In this document: piece by piece, positions 22,053-35,300 of the stretch
How the letters are laid out: each line of letters opens with the position of its first letter
Numbering within the stretch: the stretch's first letter is position 1
Source: Adenanthera pavonina
Taxonomy: Eukaryota > Streptophyta > Magnoliopsida > Fabales > Fabaceae
Assembly: GCA_026686845.1 (NCBI GenBank)
Contig: JAIVEN010000012.1
Coordinates: forward strand, 12,650,501 to 12,714,500
Length of the DNA: 64,000 bases
Reading direction: 5' to 3'
Notes under the pieces: model-generated
What the model was told of the DNA's origin: nothing
Database searches by the model: none
The model's input: only the letters and a program-made list of their open reading frames with translations
Program-made: the position numbers and the translations under genes

Positions 22053-25000
22053 ATTTCTGTGGCTGTTTATGGTTTTGATGGGTGTTTGGGGCTCCTTGAT
22101 GTAGCTATTGAAACCATGGGTTTGTGCATTAAGCTTGGTTGGTTGAAGTGTGAATTATTAAAATATATGTATATTGTGTTAATTGGAAGTATTATGGTAT
22201 TTTAGTGTTGAAGAGTGTTGTTTGGAAGTTGTGGTATTCTAAGAAGTGGTTCGGAAGAATTAAACTCATCAATTTTACTCCAACGGCCTACTAGTTCCCC
22301 TGCGTGTGTTTATGTGTGTATAATTCAAGGTAAATGGGATGTAATTCTATATGTATTATGCTTTGTTTTCAAATATATGTGTTATCCCTTTCATATCATG
22401 ATATGTGTTCCGTAGATATTTTTAACTCATTTTCTATATCATGATATGTTCATGACATGGCTAGCAGGATTATGGTAACCTCTACTCTTATTACTTGCAT
22501 TTGGTATATGAGAATATATCATTGGTTATATATATGATTCATTGGCATCCCCATTATTATAGCTCGTATGTTAGTAACATCCTAATATGGTGACTATTTA
22601 TATGTGAGCATGGAATATGATAGCATGAGAGCATCGTCACATTGTTCAACATGAGACCATTGGTGGTTTTGGGTGATGATGACGTACGACACCACATGGT
22701 ATATCGATCTACTTGTGGAACACATGAGGCCTCGTGTCCAAGTGTTGAGGTTGATATATGTATACATACCTGCCACTAAATCCTTTTCCTTTGGCCAGGA
22801 GAGCCAATGGTAGTGGATTAAGAATGCACCTTTCCTAAATTACCATCGATTTAAGTGGTTTAAGGGAAGGAGAACCACAGTCCAATCATTATCGTGGCTT
22901 TTGGTTGGGTCATACTAGTGAGTGGAGAGCTAAGTGATGTCCCAAAATCAGTCTTCACCGATTGTTGGAAGGGAATCACTTGTTAGGGGTACTTTGTAAT
23001 GGTAACTAGCCCATGGTTCTAGTTGTTTATGTTAGAGGACATTCATATCATTACATCTGCATAACATCTCATTAGATGTATCTATATATTGTTTTGGTTA
23101 TATGTTTAGTCATTGTATTTCCCATGGTTATTAGGACTCTATCACACTCCCATATGTGGTTAACATTTTAGATAAAGACTCTAGCACTAGCCATAAGAAG
23201 TCTAAGGAGTCTTAACCTGCTCATCCACATGAGAATATCCTAGTATTAGTTGGTACTATGTTGTGTTTGGTTTATGTAGCTTTATTGCATCAAGTAAGAT
23301 GTTTGTAGAAAATGCCATGTGTAATGTATGATCTTGAGTATGAGATGATGTATTGTACGCTGTGTGGCACCTTAAATTATGACCACATGACCATTGTATT
23401 AGACATTATTATGCGCATTGATCATGTTTATAAGCTTGAATCACATGATCGACTAACACAGAAAATTTTCTTTTCCTAATTTATTATTCATATGGTAAAC
23501 TCTTTTTCCTGGGTGAAATTTGAAAATACATAACTAATTCTAGAAAAATTGTATCATAATGATTCAAGTCTCTAAAAATATTTTAAAGTATTATCAACAT
23601 GGGAAAAATATAAAATAGTATCTTTAATATGCTACTTTGTATAGTATTTAGCATGAAATTAACTATTCATATAGTCATTTTTCACTTCTCTAGGTTTTTA
23701 GCCTTAAATTTAAAAAATTATTTCTCATTCTATTCTGAGCCAATTCATACATTTTTTATATCAATGAAAATCCCTACATATCTAATTTTCAGAAATATTT
23801 ATTTGTACATTTATTCTATTCTAACAGAGCATAGCACTATTTTGAATCATTAAGGGTCAAAATATAACCTTTACTGGAACAGTTTTAGGAAAACTTACAT
23901 ATATTTTATTATATAGCTCCAAATACTTCCAAACTAGTGGCATATCATTCTTAAGACATAGATCTTTCCATACATATTAACCAATAAATTTTTGGAGCTC
24001 TACACAATTTTATACTACCTTTTAAAATAACTAGTATTTATAGTAAAAATCACAGCTTCCCACACACTGTCCAATTTTCAATCCTAATTTCAAAAATTCA
24101 CCATAAATCATGTATTTGTCCATTTTAGGTGTTATCCAGTTCTTTGAAAAGCATATTCTATCTATATTCAGAGTATATATAAACTCATACTGAATACTCT
24201 ATTTGAAATAGAGTGCCTATGTTCTAATCATTGTTGGTCATTTTGGGCAAAGTTACATTTCTAACTTCATAATCATTATTATACATTATATACATGCTTC
24301 AAGCTTGTCCAAATCATGTGCATAACATCATAAGGGATTTAGAGGTACATGATAATAAGCAGTGGCAACATCATATATTCATATACAATTTTATACAAAT
24401 TACATAAAATTGTAGAGAGAAATAACATAATGAACTTTAATATTCTCAAACCATCTCGTTGCTCTTAGTCTCCCTTACATCATTGTCATATTTTGTCCCT
24501 AAGCATGTTAATCATTTGGAAAGGTGAGATTCAAAGAATCACAGTCACATTACCAATCATGCATATATATTATCACAAGTTTCATGAAAACATCAATTTA
24601 ACACTTTAAATCATATTATGCGATATTATTTCTTAAAAATTTGGGCAGAGTCTCCCCTTGTAAAATAGACATCCTGGGGGTCAAAACTCCTTTATTTGAC
24701 TCAGCCAAACAATCACAAAATATCAACAAATCAATATGGTAAGTCATGAAGTTCATGAAAAAAACATAAGAAAATATAATGTAAAAACGGTGAAATGCTA
24801 CCTTTATGCTTCCTTTTACTTTTCCTTTAAGTTTTGCCTCTTTCTAGCACTCCCACAAGATTTCATGGCTTCCTTAATAAAGTGTCTATGAAATCCTAAA
24901 ATTTCATATAACTATCTGTAGCTTTTTTCATGAAATTATCACTCATTCCTAAGGTTTTCCAAAATAGAGAACCCATTCTTGGCATTAAAATCATGAAATT

Positions 25001-27643
25001 TCAACTCTAAAATGACCTCCTAATCTGGCTGAAATAGGGGTGAGAGAGGGAAGAAGTGGTTTTTTATTTATTTGCTTCCCAACCTACTTAGACTTACTTT
25101 TCTCCATTTCTAATGCTTTCCTTTAAGTTTCATGCAAAGAAACACTCTCCTTTTCATAAACCTTGCCATGGCCAAAATTAACATGAGGAGAGGAAGAAGA
25201 ATACTCCATGGAACATCTTAAACTACTTGAAATTACAAGCTTATGGTGATAGGAAAACTTACCAACCACTTGAACTTTGATCCCTCAGGTTTGCTTCCTC
25301 TTATCTTCTCACACCAATGCTCTCCTTTTCTTTTTTTGCAAATTTTGAGCTTCTAACTCACTAATGCAAAACACATAATGGCCAAGAGGAGACATATCTA
25401 ATGGGTGGAATTAATCATAGTTAATTGCCTTTACTTTGGTTAATTTTAACCAAGCCTTCTTGAAGAATTTTTGAAGAAATAATAAAATATCTAATTTGGT
25501 TTCATGGGCAGCTGTAAGTGGCGTACAAAATGAAAAGAGAATTAGGTAATTAACTCACTTAATTAACTAAATTATCGTCTACTTTAATTAACCTTAGTTG
25601 GCTAACTTGAGTTACTTTTTGGACAAAAAAAGTATTGCCTTCATGGAGATGTTCTTTGCCCAAAATCACATGATGAAATCATGCCTAAGAGAGAGAGGAG
25701 AAAATGTAATATCCCTATTTTTATAGGATGTCATAAGATGTATGAAAAGATGGGAAAGAAAATGAGATGGAGAAGTTGCATGCTCAATCTGTAGAAGGAA
25801 TTAATTTACCATATTGTTTTTAGAAGAAGTTATGTTTGGTTCTTAATTAAAATTAATTTTTCATAAGGTCCAAAGCAAAAATTAATTCTAAAATTTACCC
25901 CGAAATGTATGTAATATACCACTTGAATGGAAGCTTGTCTTGAGCTGAGCATAATGATATAAGTATTGCATCACCAAGAGGTATAGGTTGAGAGTTAAAC
26001 TAATTTGAAAGTTATTGTGAGCAGTAAAAAAGAAATATTAAAAAATTGATCTTTGAGAAAAATTACTAGAAAGTGCGCACAAGAATAGACAATTACATTT
26101 TTACTTGACTCAGGGGAAAAACGGTCATTTCCCAGATTAGAAGTAAAATATGAAATTTCATTTAAACCCCAAGAAAAAAATGCTGATATAATGAAATGTC
26201 TAGAGAAACAGCAAAAATGGAGAGACATAAAAAGAGAGAATAAAGAGTAAAAAGGTCATTTTTACCAAGTAGAAGAAAAAATGTAAATATTATATTTTTA
26301 CTCTAAAGAATGAGAATTCTACTTTGGGATAAAGAATTTTATTCATTTTATTATGGGTAAAATTACATCTAATAACCCGAAAGTTTTAAAAATTATAATT
26401 TTTTCCTAGGTCAAGGGTATTTTTGGAAATCTAAAAAGTTATAGTTAAAATGAAGCTCTTGATGAGCCTAGCCCAATGGAATATAATATAGAATTTATTG
26501 AGATAAAAAATATTTATTGGGTAATTAGAGTTTAATATTAATATTTTACGCAATAAAAGTCAGTTTAGACTGCAAGAAAAGAAAGTACTAATTTAAGGAC
26601 ACTAAATGGACCTTGATAAAAAATATTTTGGGTCAGGATAATGATTTTAGTCCAAAATTTATTTTTGGATAATCTTGTACCAATTTAATACGAATTTCGA
26701 CAAAAATATTTAATAGGTACGAGTAAAAGTTATCGGTAAGGGATATTTAGGTCCATTAAAATTTATAAAGCATTTTTGGACAATTTTTCCTCAATATGGT
26801 GTGACCAAGGCTACAAGGGACATGGAGGAAATTTATTTAATTGATTTTTGTCCAATACTTATTAAAGAAGGTAAAGCTTTTTGGACCAAAAAGTAACCTT
26901 GATTAGTTGGATGATTAGCTAGTTAATTAAGTCACTTAATCTCTCTCTCCCCATTTATTTCATACGTGGGGAGCTGGTCATGTGAGAGAATTCATTTTTT
27001 AAATGATTTTTGTAAATACTTCTTCTGAAGAAGCATTTGAGAAAAAAAAAAAGAGGTAAAGTAACCTTGTGAAAAAAAAATATCTCTTCTCTCCTTATGA
27101 GTGTTAGCAAGGCTGACTTCCCAAGAGGGGGGTGAATTGGGAAGATTGAAATTTTTCTGTACAAAGTGAAGTAAGTGAAGATATCACAGTATAATGAAAA
27201 CAATGCGTAAAACAGAGCAAGCTGAAAAGTAAAGATAGGGAGAAGAAGACTCAGTAATTTATCCTGGTTCGGTCCTTCCACTTGACCTACATCCAGTCCC
27301 CAAGACACCTCTTGAGATTTATCCACTATACAGCAAGAATTTCAATGGGCTTCTTGCAAAGGCCACAGTACACGAGTTTGCTCTGTTTCTGAGCTCTCTC
27401 AAACTCTCCAAGCACTTACACTGTGTGCTTCCCAATCCCCTTGTGAATATCCCTCACAAGTAAATCTATCTTCCAGATGAAGAGTAGATTGATTACAATG
27501 AAATGACTCTCTTGAAAGGAGTAGATATGAAAGTTTTGGTGCAAGTCTGGAAGTTAAGAGGGTAAAAGCTTTTGAGAAGAAAATTCAGCAGAGATTCAGT
27601 ATATACAAGTTTGATTTGTTACCCATAACTTCAAGTGATGTTG

Positions 27644-27652
27644 TATTTATAG
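27644..27652 (-). promoter_or_regulatory. TATA box of Sirevirus 3' LTR
   Basis: It reads CTATAAATA on the minus strand, just downstream of the U3 array. It is conserved in the 5' LTR (37337-37345) and in related solo LTRs at 47157-47165 and 53161-53169. Confidence 0.75.
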
Positions 27653-27759
27653 ATTTAGGTCTCAAATATCCGTTAGAGACTAAATCTATCCGTTGGAGAA
27701 GTTATTCAACGGTTACTCTGAAAAACTATCCGTTTACCAACCGCATTTAATGTTTCTGA

Positions 27760-28740
27760 CATACTGAAATTCGAATTTCGGTTGGCCAACAGACGAATTT
27801 CGAAGGAATCGTAGATTAAAGCTTCCAACGTTACAGCACGAAGTTCGTCTGTTCATAAAGTGAAATTCGAATTTTGAAACTTACAAAACATTTTCACAAT
27901 GTGACATACGAATTTTCAAGAAGAAAGTTTTTCGGTTAAGTATGAACAGTGTTTTCAATTTTCTACAGTGCCTTCGAAATTCGAATTTTGGATCCCCAAA
28001 ATTCGTCTGTTCATTGAACTAAAAAGGGCCACAGTAGATAACTTTCTTTGAAATTCGAATTTTGGAAAGGCAAAATTCGTCTGTCAGAGAAACTCTTTTC
28101 AGACTCATCTTGTCATTCGAATGTTGCAAGTTCTTATCATTCGTATGTCAATGTTTCATTTAAATAGACTTAAGAACTTAGCTTCTGAAATTCGAATTTC
28201 AATGTTCAAAGTTCGTCTGTCAGAGAGCAGTTTTGAAACTTAAATCACTTTTGATCTCAGATGAACTTTAACATAGTTACAGACGAATTTCTTCAGTTTT
28301 CTCAAATTTTGTTTTGCTTGAAATTCGAATTTTGAGAACCCAAAGTTCGTCTGTTGTAAAGAAGCATCTTTCAGACTTATATGAAAATTCGAATGTTGCA
28401 ACTTCAAAATTCGTCTGTCAGAGAGCATTTTTCAAACTGAATTTCGTTTTGATTTCAGATGCACTTTATCATAGTTTCAGACGAATTTCTTTGATTTTTA
28501 CAAACTTCATTTTACTTGAAATTCGAATTTTGAAAGTGTGAAGTTCGTCTGTTACAAAGGCCTCTTTTCAGACTAGATGAAAATTTGAATTTTGAACAAC
28601 CAAAATTCGTCTGACAGAGAGCAGTCTCTTCAGACTTATTCAGTTTTAGCTTGAAATTCGAATTTCCAAAGGCAAAGTTCGAATTTCTAACTTGACAGTT
28701 CAGTTTAAACTTTCAACCTTCGTCTGTTTGAAGGTATTTT
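27760..28740 (-). promoter_or_regulatory. U3 palindrome array (3' LTR copy)
   Basis: It contains at least ten modules. Each module pairs a perfect or near-perfect palindrome AAATTCGAATTT with a half-site AAATTCGTCTGT (ACAGACGAATTT in element sense), usually 6-12 bp apart, with modules spaced roughly 60-110 bp. It lies upstream of the TATA box in the transcription sense, so an enhancer or binding-site array is the natural reading (inference). The same array is at about 37455-38420 in the other LTR. Confidence 0.8.
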
Positions 28741-28960
28741 TCAAATGTTCAAAGATTTAACATAAAATCAAAGTTTGAAAACATCTTTTCTTCAAATCAA
28801 AATCTTTTACCCAATTATATCAAAAACTAAAGATCCTACAAAAGATCTAACAACATATACTCAGTTAATCTTCACTTGAACCAGCTTTGTTCTTCTTTGA
28901 TATCTTCAATCCAAGCTCTTGGGTGTTGGTTTTAACATCATCAAAACTCTTGATTCAACA

Positions 28961-28975
28961 TTCTCCCCCTTTTTG
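28961..28975 (-). other. Polypurine tract next to 3' LTR
   Basis: The minus strand reads AAAAAGGGGGAGAA immediately before the 3' LTR, where plus-strand DNA synthesis is primed. Further purine tracts lie at 29028-29036 (TTGAGGGGGAGC on the minus strand) and about 29327-29340 (AAAAAGGGGGAGAA, inside the envelope-like gene). Multiple such tracts are a known Sirevirus feature. Confidence 0.85.
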
Positions 28976-29216
28976 ATGATGACAAAATAACTTACAAACT
29001 GGATTAGTACTTGGGTTTGCTTTTACAAGCTCCCCCTCAACATATGCATAAGATATCAACAGAATTAAGACACAAAACTTTGCAACAAGGAATTCATCCA
29101 TTTAAACAAAAGTTACTTATACAGAGCTAAATAAGGCAAAGTTCAAACAACAGAGACAGTCCAATCAACAAATTCCAAACAACAAAACTAATACAAAGTA
29201 CAACAAGAAATTTCAA

Positions 29217-31382
29217 TCAATTCTTCTTTGTCTTGATCTTCTTGCTGTAGGATTTCCTTTTTCCTTTTTCAGATTGCTCAGCAGCAGTCTTTCCAGTTTG
29301 CCCAGTCTTTCCAGTTTGCCCAGACTTCTCCCCCTTTTTGGCATCATCAGGAAGGCCAACAAAGTCAGCCGGAGGAGGGATCTGAGAGACAGGAATAGCA
29401 CGAAGGGGCACAGGAGCAAAAGGAATTTCAGCTGGGGGATCAGTGCTTGGTTCCTCGTCAGAGACTTCCAGCAGCTCCTGCATTGCCTGTCTGGAAAGAG
29501 CTAGTTGAGCCCTTTGTTCTTCTGATAGCCCATAAGCAGCAAGAGAAGAGGAGGCTGGTTTAGCAGGAGGAAACATTTCTTCCAGCCTTTTCCTCTGAGC
29601 TTCCAGTAAAGCATTGTGAGCAATGGCAACATAGTCAGCAACAGGTACAATGCTTGTTTCTTCAGTGCTCACATCTTCTTGCATGGAGGAGCTTGAGATG
29701 GCTGCCACCAGTTTTTCAACTTGCTCAGATTCTTGAGTGGACAGAATTGATTCCTGAGCAACTTCTTGCATGGGCTCATGAGGACTTGTCTGCTGAAGTC
29801 CTTCTTCTTCTTCCAAACCATAGTCCAAGGGTGGACCAGGACTTGGTGTTCTCATTGCACCAGCACCATCATGGTCAGAGGAGGCAAACTCGAAGGGGCT
29901 TGGAGGCTCAGGAGTTGGAGATAGAGTAGGCTCAGGGATACCAGGCTGAGGTGGAGCTGAAGTGGTAGGAATAGCATTCCTTATATCTTCATAAGCATTA
30001 GCTACCACCTTCATGTTCACAGCCAACTGATGGATCTGATCTTGTAGATGAGCAAATTTGGCATTTTGCTCATCTCTTATGCTGAGAATGAGTGTTGACA
30101 GACTGTCAAACAACTCAGTGACCTTTCTTGGCCTGGCCCGTGAGAAGGGAGTGGCAGGAGGGTGAGTAGGCCTGGAGGGAGATGGGATTGGTTGAGAAGG
30201 CTGAGGTACAGATTTGCTAGGGGCCTCAGAGGTGCCTTCTTGTTGGAGGGAGTCATCAGCAGCAAAGAACAGATCTTCAGATTTCCCTGCTCCCTTTCCA
30301 ACCCATCTGCCTTCATCTCGTTCAATACCCATCCTTTGCAGTTCCTCTTCTTTGAATGCCTCAGTGAGTTTCCCTTTCCCCTTTTCAATGTGTTGAATTC
30401 TAGCATGCTGCAGGATTCTTGAAATAATTGTAGCATAGGGGAGTGTGGAATCCTTCCTCTGATCCCTTGCTTTTATCATTCTCTAGAGGATGATATGACC
30501 CATGTTAATCAGCTTCCCACGAATGATAGCAGTCATCACATGAGCCTCTGCCCTTGTTATCAAGTTGAAGCTGCCACCCTTGTTGAATATGATCCTGGAC
30601 ACTATATAGTGCAGGATTCTGACTTGTACACTTAGGTCTGTGGGCTTCAATAGATTTATAGTTGGCCTGTTTTCCCTTCTTCTGAACAAGATGTCCAAGA
30701 TAGTGCTCTCTTTGTAGTTCAGGAAGGATCCTCCTTCTTCATCCTCTGTGCTTGCCTCATCCATGTATCCAGAGGCTGTAATGTCAATTTTCAGCCCATC
30801 TTGTCCTGGGATTTCCAGAACTTCATTGATTGTCTCATCAGCAAGCCAGATGGTCCTAGATCTTAAAGTGACCTCCCATTTCCTTTTCTTGCTGTTATAT
30901 TGAAGAGAGGCATACCAAGTCTTCACTACTTCATCATCATATTTTTCAGCAATTTCCAACAGGTTTTTGTATCTTATCAACCATAATGCAGCATCAAAGT
31001 TGTTGGATATCAAAAATTGCTCCAAATTTACACAGTGAGGCTTGATTACCTTTTTGCTTGAAAACTTGGCAGAAAACTCTTCTTGAATCTCAGGAGTGCT
31101 CCAAAGTGGTAATGTGGTAAGTTCAAATTCTCCAGATTGTGTAGAAGAGGAGGAAGCCACAGCAGCAGTTTCACCCGAAGGGACTGCAGATTTTGAAAAG
31201 GAAGGCTCAGTTTTCTGAGAATCTGCCTTGGAAGAAGATTTCTGGCGTTTAGAAGGGGTAGCTTTACTGGGTTTGGCCTTTCTCTTGGATTTTTCTCCTT
31301 CTTTTGTAGCATATTAGGATTTAGCAGTTCTTTTTGGCTGAGTTCCAGCTTGTCCTGCTCCAGGGATCTTTACTCTCGCCAT
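29217..31382 (-). pseudogene. Sirevirus envelope-like gene, broken by two nonsense codons
   Basis: This is a second large gene of the element, with no established function in plants. The reading frame runs from an ATG at 31382-31380 to a stop near 29217, about 720 codons, and stays in one frame. A TAA at codon 23 (31316-31314) and a TAG near codon 300 (30485-30483) interrupt it. Visible features are a basic Lys/Ser-rich N-terminal segment resembling a nuclear signal (about residues 24-50), then a globular ~200-residue part with TWYASLQYN and TIWLADETINEVL, matching the 'putative plant transposon protein'/envelope-like domain (recalled). A long Pro/Ser/Glu-rich part and a Lys-rich C-terminus follow. 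I see no convincing signal peptide, and the TM potential is weak. A TATA box and motif array lie just upstream. Confidence 0.85.
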
Positions 31383-31420
31383 TTTTCAGTGGAATGAAGC
31401 AAAATGTTGACAAGGAAGGG

Positions 31421-31428
31421 TTTATAGG
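31421..31428 (-). promoter_or_regulatory. TATA box upstream of the envelope-like gene
   Basis: The minus strand reads CCTATAAACC about 40 bp before the ATG at 31382. Together with the palindrome/half-site array behind it (31560-32110), the layout copies the LTR promoter: array, about 100-150 bp, TATA. The promoter function is inferred. Confidence 0.5.
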
Positions 31429-31559
31429 ATGCGAATGGAGGTTTAATTGGTGAAGAATGACGGTTTTTGGACAGGAGTTAAGAGAATTTAAGAAAGAATC
31501 AGAATGGATTCAGAGAGGTTACAGATAGGGCTGCGTCTGTTCTGAGGAAAACCGTAGCA

Positions 31560-32110
31560 TTTAACGTGTGTAACCGTCTGACAGACGAATTTTGAGGGGT
31601 CAAAATTCGAACTTCGGGCAGTTACAAGTTAAACCGTTCAGCATAGCTTACTGACAGACGAATTTTCATCTTGAAAGTTCATCTGACAGTGGCTTGAAAC
31701 AAGCAATACAAGGACAACAGACGAATTTTGTTCCAACAAAGTTCGAATGTTGAATAGAGAAAGGCAGTTAACAATCAAACAATCAATCAATCAGACGAAT
31801 TAAACAGGCAAAGCTGCATCTTTTGACAATTCAGCATGTAGGACATGTTTCAACAGACGAATATTGAACTGAAAATTCGAATTTTCTAACTATGTAAAGA
31901 TTGTCCAACATTCGCATGTTAGGAGATAAAAAATTGTGCAGCAATGATGGACAATCATAATATTGAAATTTCTGATTTTGAAAATTCGAACTTTCAAGTG
32001 TCAACAGACGAATTTCGAGGCATTACAGAGAACTGTTCCAGGGCATAACATGCCGAAGTTCGTCTGTTAATGAACTGAAATTCGAATGTTGACCATATTG
32101 ACCATGTCAG
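31560..32110 (+). promoter_or_regulatory. LTR-type motif array in the pol to envelope-like spacer
   Basis: There are about six modules pairing ACAGACGAATTTT with AAAATTCGAA: near 31580, 31660, 31715, 31855, 32005 and 32060. They use the same motif vocabulary as the U3 array but mostly in the opposite orientation relative to the element. The sequence between the modules is not an LTR copy, so this is not simply an LTR fragment. Confidence 0.7.
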
Positions 32111-32379
32111 AAGCACATTTTATTAAGCAAAATCCGTTTAACATACATGTAAAATGCGAATTTCATCTTTAAAAACTTACAGAATGGATCCAAAACTTAG
32201 GATTTACATCATTCATTCCACTTTTTGGTTGTTCCATTCTGACGTGCTCCACTCTTCAAGTTTATTGCCATTGATTTTCACAGGGAGCACCTGCAGCTTA
32301 GATTAAACATACTCCGAAGCTCAAGTTAGAATTAATTCTGATATTGAAAATTTTAATGACAGAATTGCATGAAAACATC

Positions 32380-35300
32380 TTACAGTTCATTGGGGTTTAC
32401 CATCCCCAATTCTCTCCTTATTTTACAAAGTCTGTCTTCTGGCAGAGGTTTTGTGAGTATATCAGCAAATTGATCCTCTGTTGGGATGTACTCCAATCTG
32501 ACTTCTCCTTTCAGAACATGATCTCTTATGAAGTGATGCCTGACTTCAATATGCTTTGTTCTTGAGTGCATGACAGGATTCTTGGTGATATTTATAGCAC
32601 TCTGGTTGTCACACATGATTGGTATCTCTTTTATTTTGATTTCAAGATCTTCAAGCTGCTGTTTCATCCAGATGACTTGGGCACAACAGCTTCCAGCTGC
32701 AACATACTCAGCTTCTGCAGTAGATAAGGCTACACTGTTTTGCTTTTTGCTGAACCATGAAACTAGGGATCCTCCAAGGAACTGACAAGTTCCACTTGTA
32801 CTTTTTCTGTCAGTTTTAGATCCTGCAAAATCAGCATCAGTGTATCCTTTGAGGTCTTCTCCATTGCCTTTTGGATACCAAAGACCCATTTGTGATGTTC
32901 CAATAAGATATCTAAAAATTCTTTTCACAGCTGTTGCATGGGATTCTTTGGGGCATGATTGGAACCTTGCACACATGCAGACACTGAACATAATGTCAGG
33001 TCTGCTGGCAGTTAAGTACAGCAGAGATCCAATCATTCTCCTGTACTGAGTAATGTCAAACATCTTTCCATTCTCATCCATGTCTAGTTTGGTTGCAGTA
33101 GCCATAGGTGTTCCCATTGGCTTGGCATTCTCCATCCCAAACTTCTTTAGCAGCTCCTTCAGATACTTGGATTGACTGAGAAAGATGTCATCATCAAGCT
33201 GTCTGATTTGCAGTCCAAGGAAGAAGTTGAGTTCACCCATCATGGACATCTCGAATTCTCCCTGCATTAACTCAGAAAATTTCTTGCAGAGAGTTTCATT
33301 AGTAGCACCGAAAATAATATCATCAACATAGATTTGAACAATCAGTAAATCTTTATTCTCTTTCTTAGTGAATAAAGTTGTGTCAACTTTGCCTCTATTA
33401 AACCCTTGTTCAGTTAGAAAATTGCTCAACCTCTCATACCATGCTCTAGGGGCTTGTTTTAAACCATAAAGAGCCTTCTTCAGCTTGTAAACATGGTTTG
33501 GTTTAGTAGAATCTTCAAAACCAGGAGGTTGATCTACATAAACTTCTTCCATGATATATCCATTTAAAAAGGCACTCTTTACATCCATTTGATATAGTAA
33601 AATATTTTTCATTCATGCATATGCTAGCAGTATTCTTATAGCCTCTAGCCTAGCTACTGGTGCAAAGGTTTCTTCAAAATCAATACCTTCTTCCTGATTA
33701 TACCCTTTAGCAACCAGTCTAGCCTTATTTCTTATTATTGTTCCAGATTCATCCAGTTTATTTCTGAAAACCCATTTGGTACCTATAACAGGATGATTTT
33801 TGGGCCTGGGAACTAAATTCCAAACATGATTTCTTTCAAACTGATTCAATTCATCTTGCATAGCTAGAATCCAGTAATCATCAGTTAAGGCTTCCTCAGC
33901 ACATTTAGGTTCAATTTGAGAAATAAAAGCGCAGTTGAGCATTTGATCCCTTAACTGTTTTCTGGTTTTAACTTTCTCTTGAACATTCCCTATTACTTGA
34001 TCAACAGGGTGATTCCTTTGATATCTCCAAGCTCTAGGGAGTTCTTGAGTTGTTTCTTCAATATTTTCTTCATTAAACTCTTGCTCCTGGATATCTTCCT
34101 CTATATCAATAGATTCAGATATCTTTGGAGGTTCAGTTTTACTTTTGTCAGAAATTCCCAGTTTTTCAAAATTGATAGTTAGATCATCTTCATGTTTTGA
34201 CACAGCTTCATTTTCAATGAAAACTACATGCACTGATTCTTCTACTATATTTGATCTTTTATTATAAACTCTATAAGCCTTACTCCTACTTGAATAGCCC
34301 AAGAATATACCTTCATCGGATTTGGCATCAAACTTACCCAGATTTTCTTTCCCATTGTTGTGAATGAAGCATTTGCACCCGAACACATGGAGGTGTGACA
34401 AATTTGGCTTTCTTCCTTTGTACAGCTCATAAGGGGTCTTCCCAAGGATTGGTCTGATGTAGGCTCTGTTTATGATGTAACTAGCTGTATTCACTGCATC
34501 AGCCCAGAACACTTGAGAGAGTTCCTTCTCATTTAGCATCGCTCTTGCCATTTCTCCAATGGTTCTGTTCTTCCTTTCCACCACTCCATTTTGTTGAGGA
34601 GTTCTTGGTGCTGAGAAGTTGTGGTCAATTCCATGCTCATTGCAGTACTCCAGGAAGTATGCATTTTCAAATTCTCCTCCATGGTCTGACCTGATAGACA
34701 CAATAGAAATACCTTTCTCATTTTGCACTTTCTTAGCTAAGGTTACAAATGCACCAAAGGTATCACTTTTAGAGGAAAGAAACAATGTCCAAGTGAATCT
34801 AGAGTAATCATCTATAATTACAAGCACATACAGATTACCACCAAGACTTTTCACTCTAGATGGTCCAATTAAGTCCATATGCAACAATTCAAGTGGTCTT
34901 GTTGTTGTTATTACATTTTTAGATTTGAAGGATGCTTTGGTTTGTTTTCCTCTTAGGCATGCATCACATTCTTTATCCTTTTCAAAAGATATTTTAGGAA
35001 GACCAGTTACTAGCTCATTTTTAATCAGTTTAGACAATTGATTCATGTTGACATGAGCTAATCTCCTATGCCATAGCCAACTGTCATTATTCTGACTAAT
35101 CAAACATACAGAATCCAAGGGAGGAAGTTCATCAAGGTCAATAGTGCAACAGTTACCATCCCTTTGAGCTTTGAGAATTACTTTGTGATCACTTTTTCTA
35201 ATGACCAGGCAAAACTTTGAGTCAAACAGCACCCAGTTTCCTTTGTCACAAGTCTGACTCACGCTTAGCAAGTTGTGGTTGAGGCCAATCACAAACAGCA

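Larger units (their letters stand above)
27102..28960 (-). repeat. Sirevirus 3' LTR
   Basis: This 1859-bp LTR has TGTT...AACA ends. I could spot only three substitutions (near 27161, 28510 and 28587) and a 1-bp G-run indel against the 5' LTR. U3 on the minus strand starts at 28960 and holds the palindrome array (about 27760-28740). A TATA box follows at 27644-27652. Confidence 0.95.

Noticed and set aside
27760..28740. Regularly spaced short repeats resembling a CRISPR array
   Set aside because: The repeats are short, imperfect and unevenly spaced, and they are duplicated exactly in the other LTR. This is a plant LTR promoter region.
29217..30479. Separate gene for the C-terminal half of the envelope-like protein, and overlapping frames on the other strand
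   Set aside because: It is in the same frame as the upstream half, split by one TAG. The opposite-strand frames are shadows of the Pro/Ser-rich coding sequence.
29217..31382. True viral envelope glycoprotein
   Set aside because: No convincing signal peptide or fusion/transmembrane layout is visible. Only the name 'envelope-like' by position is justified.
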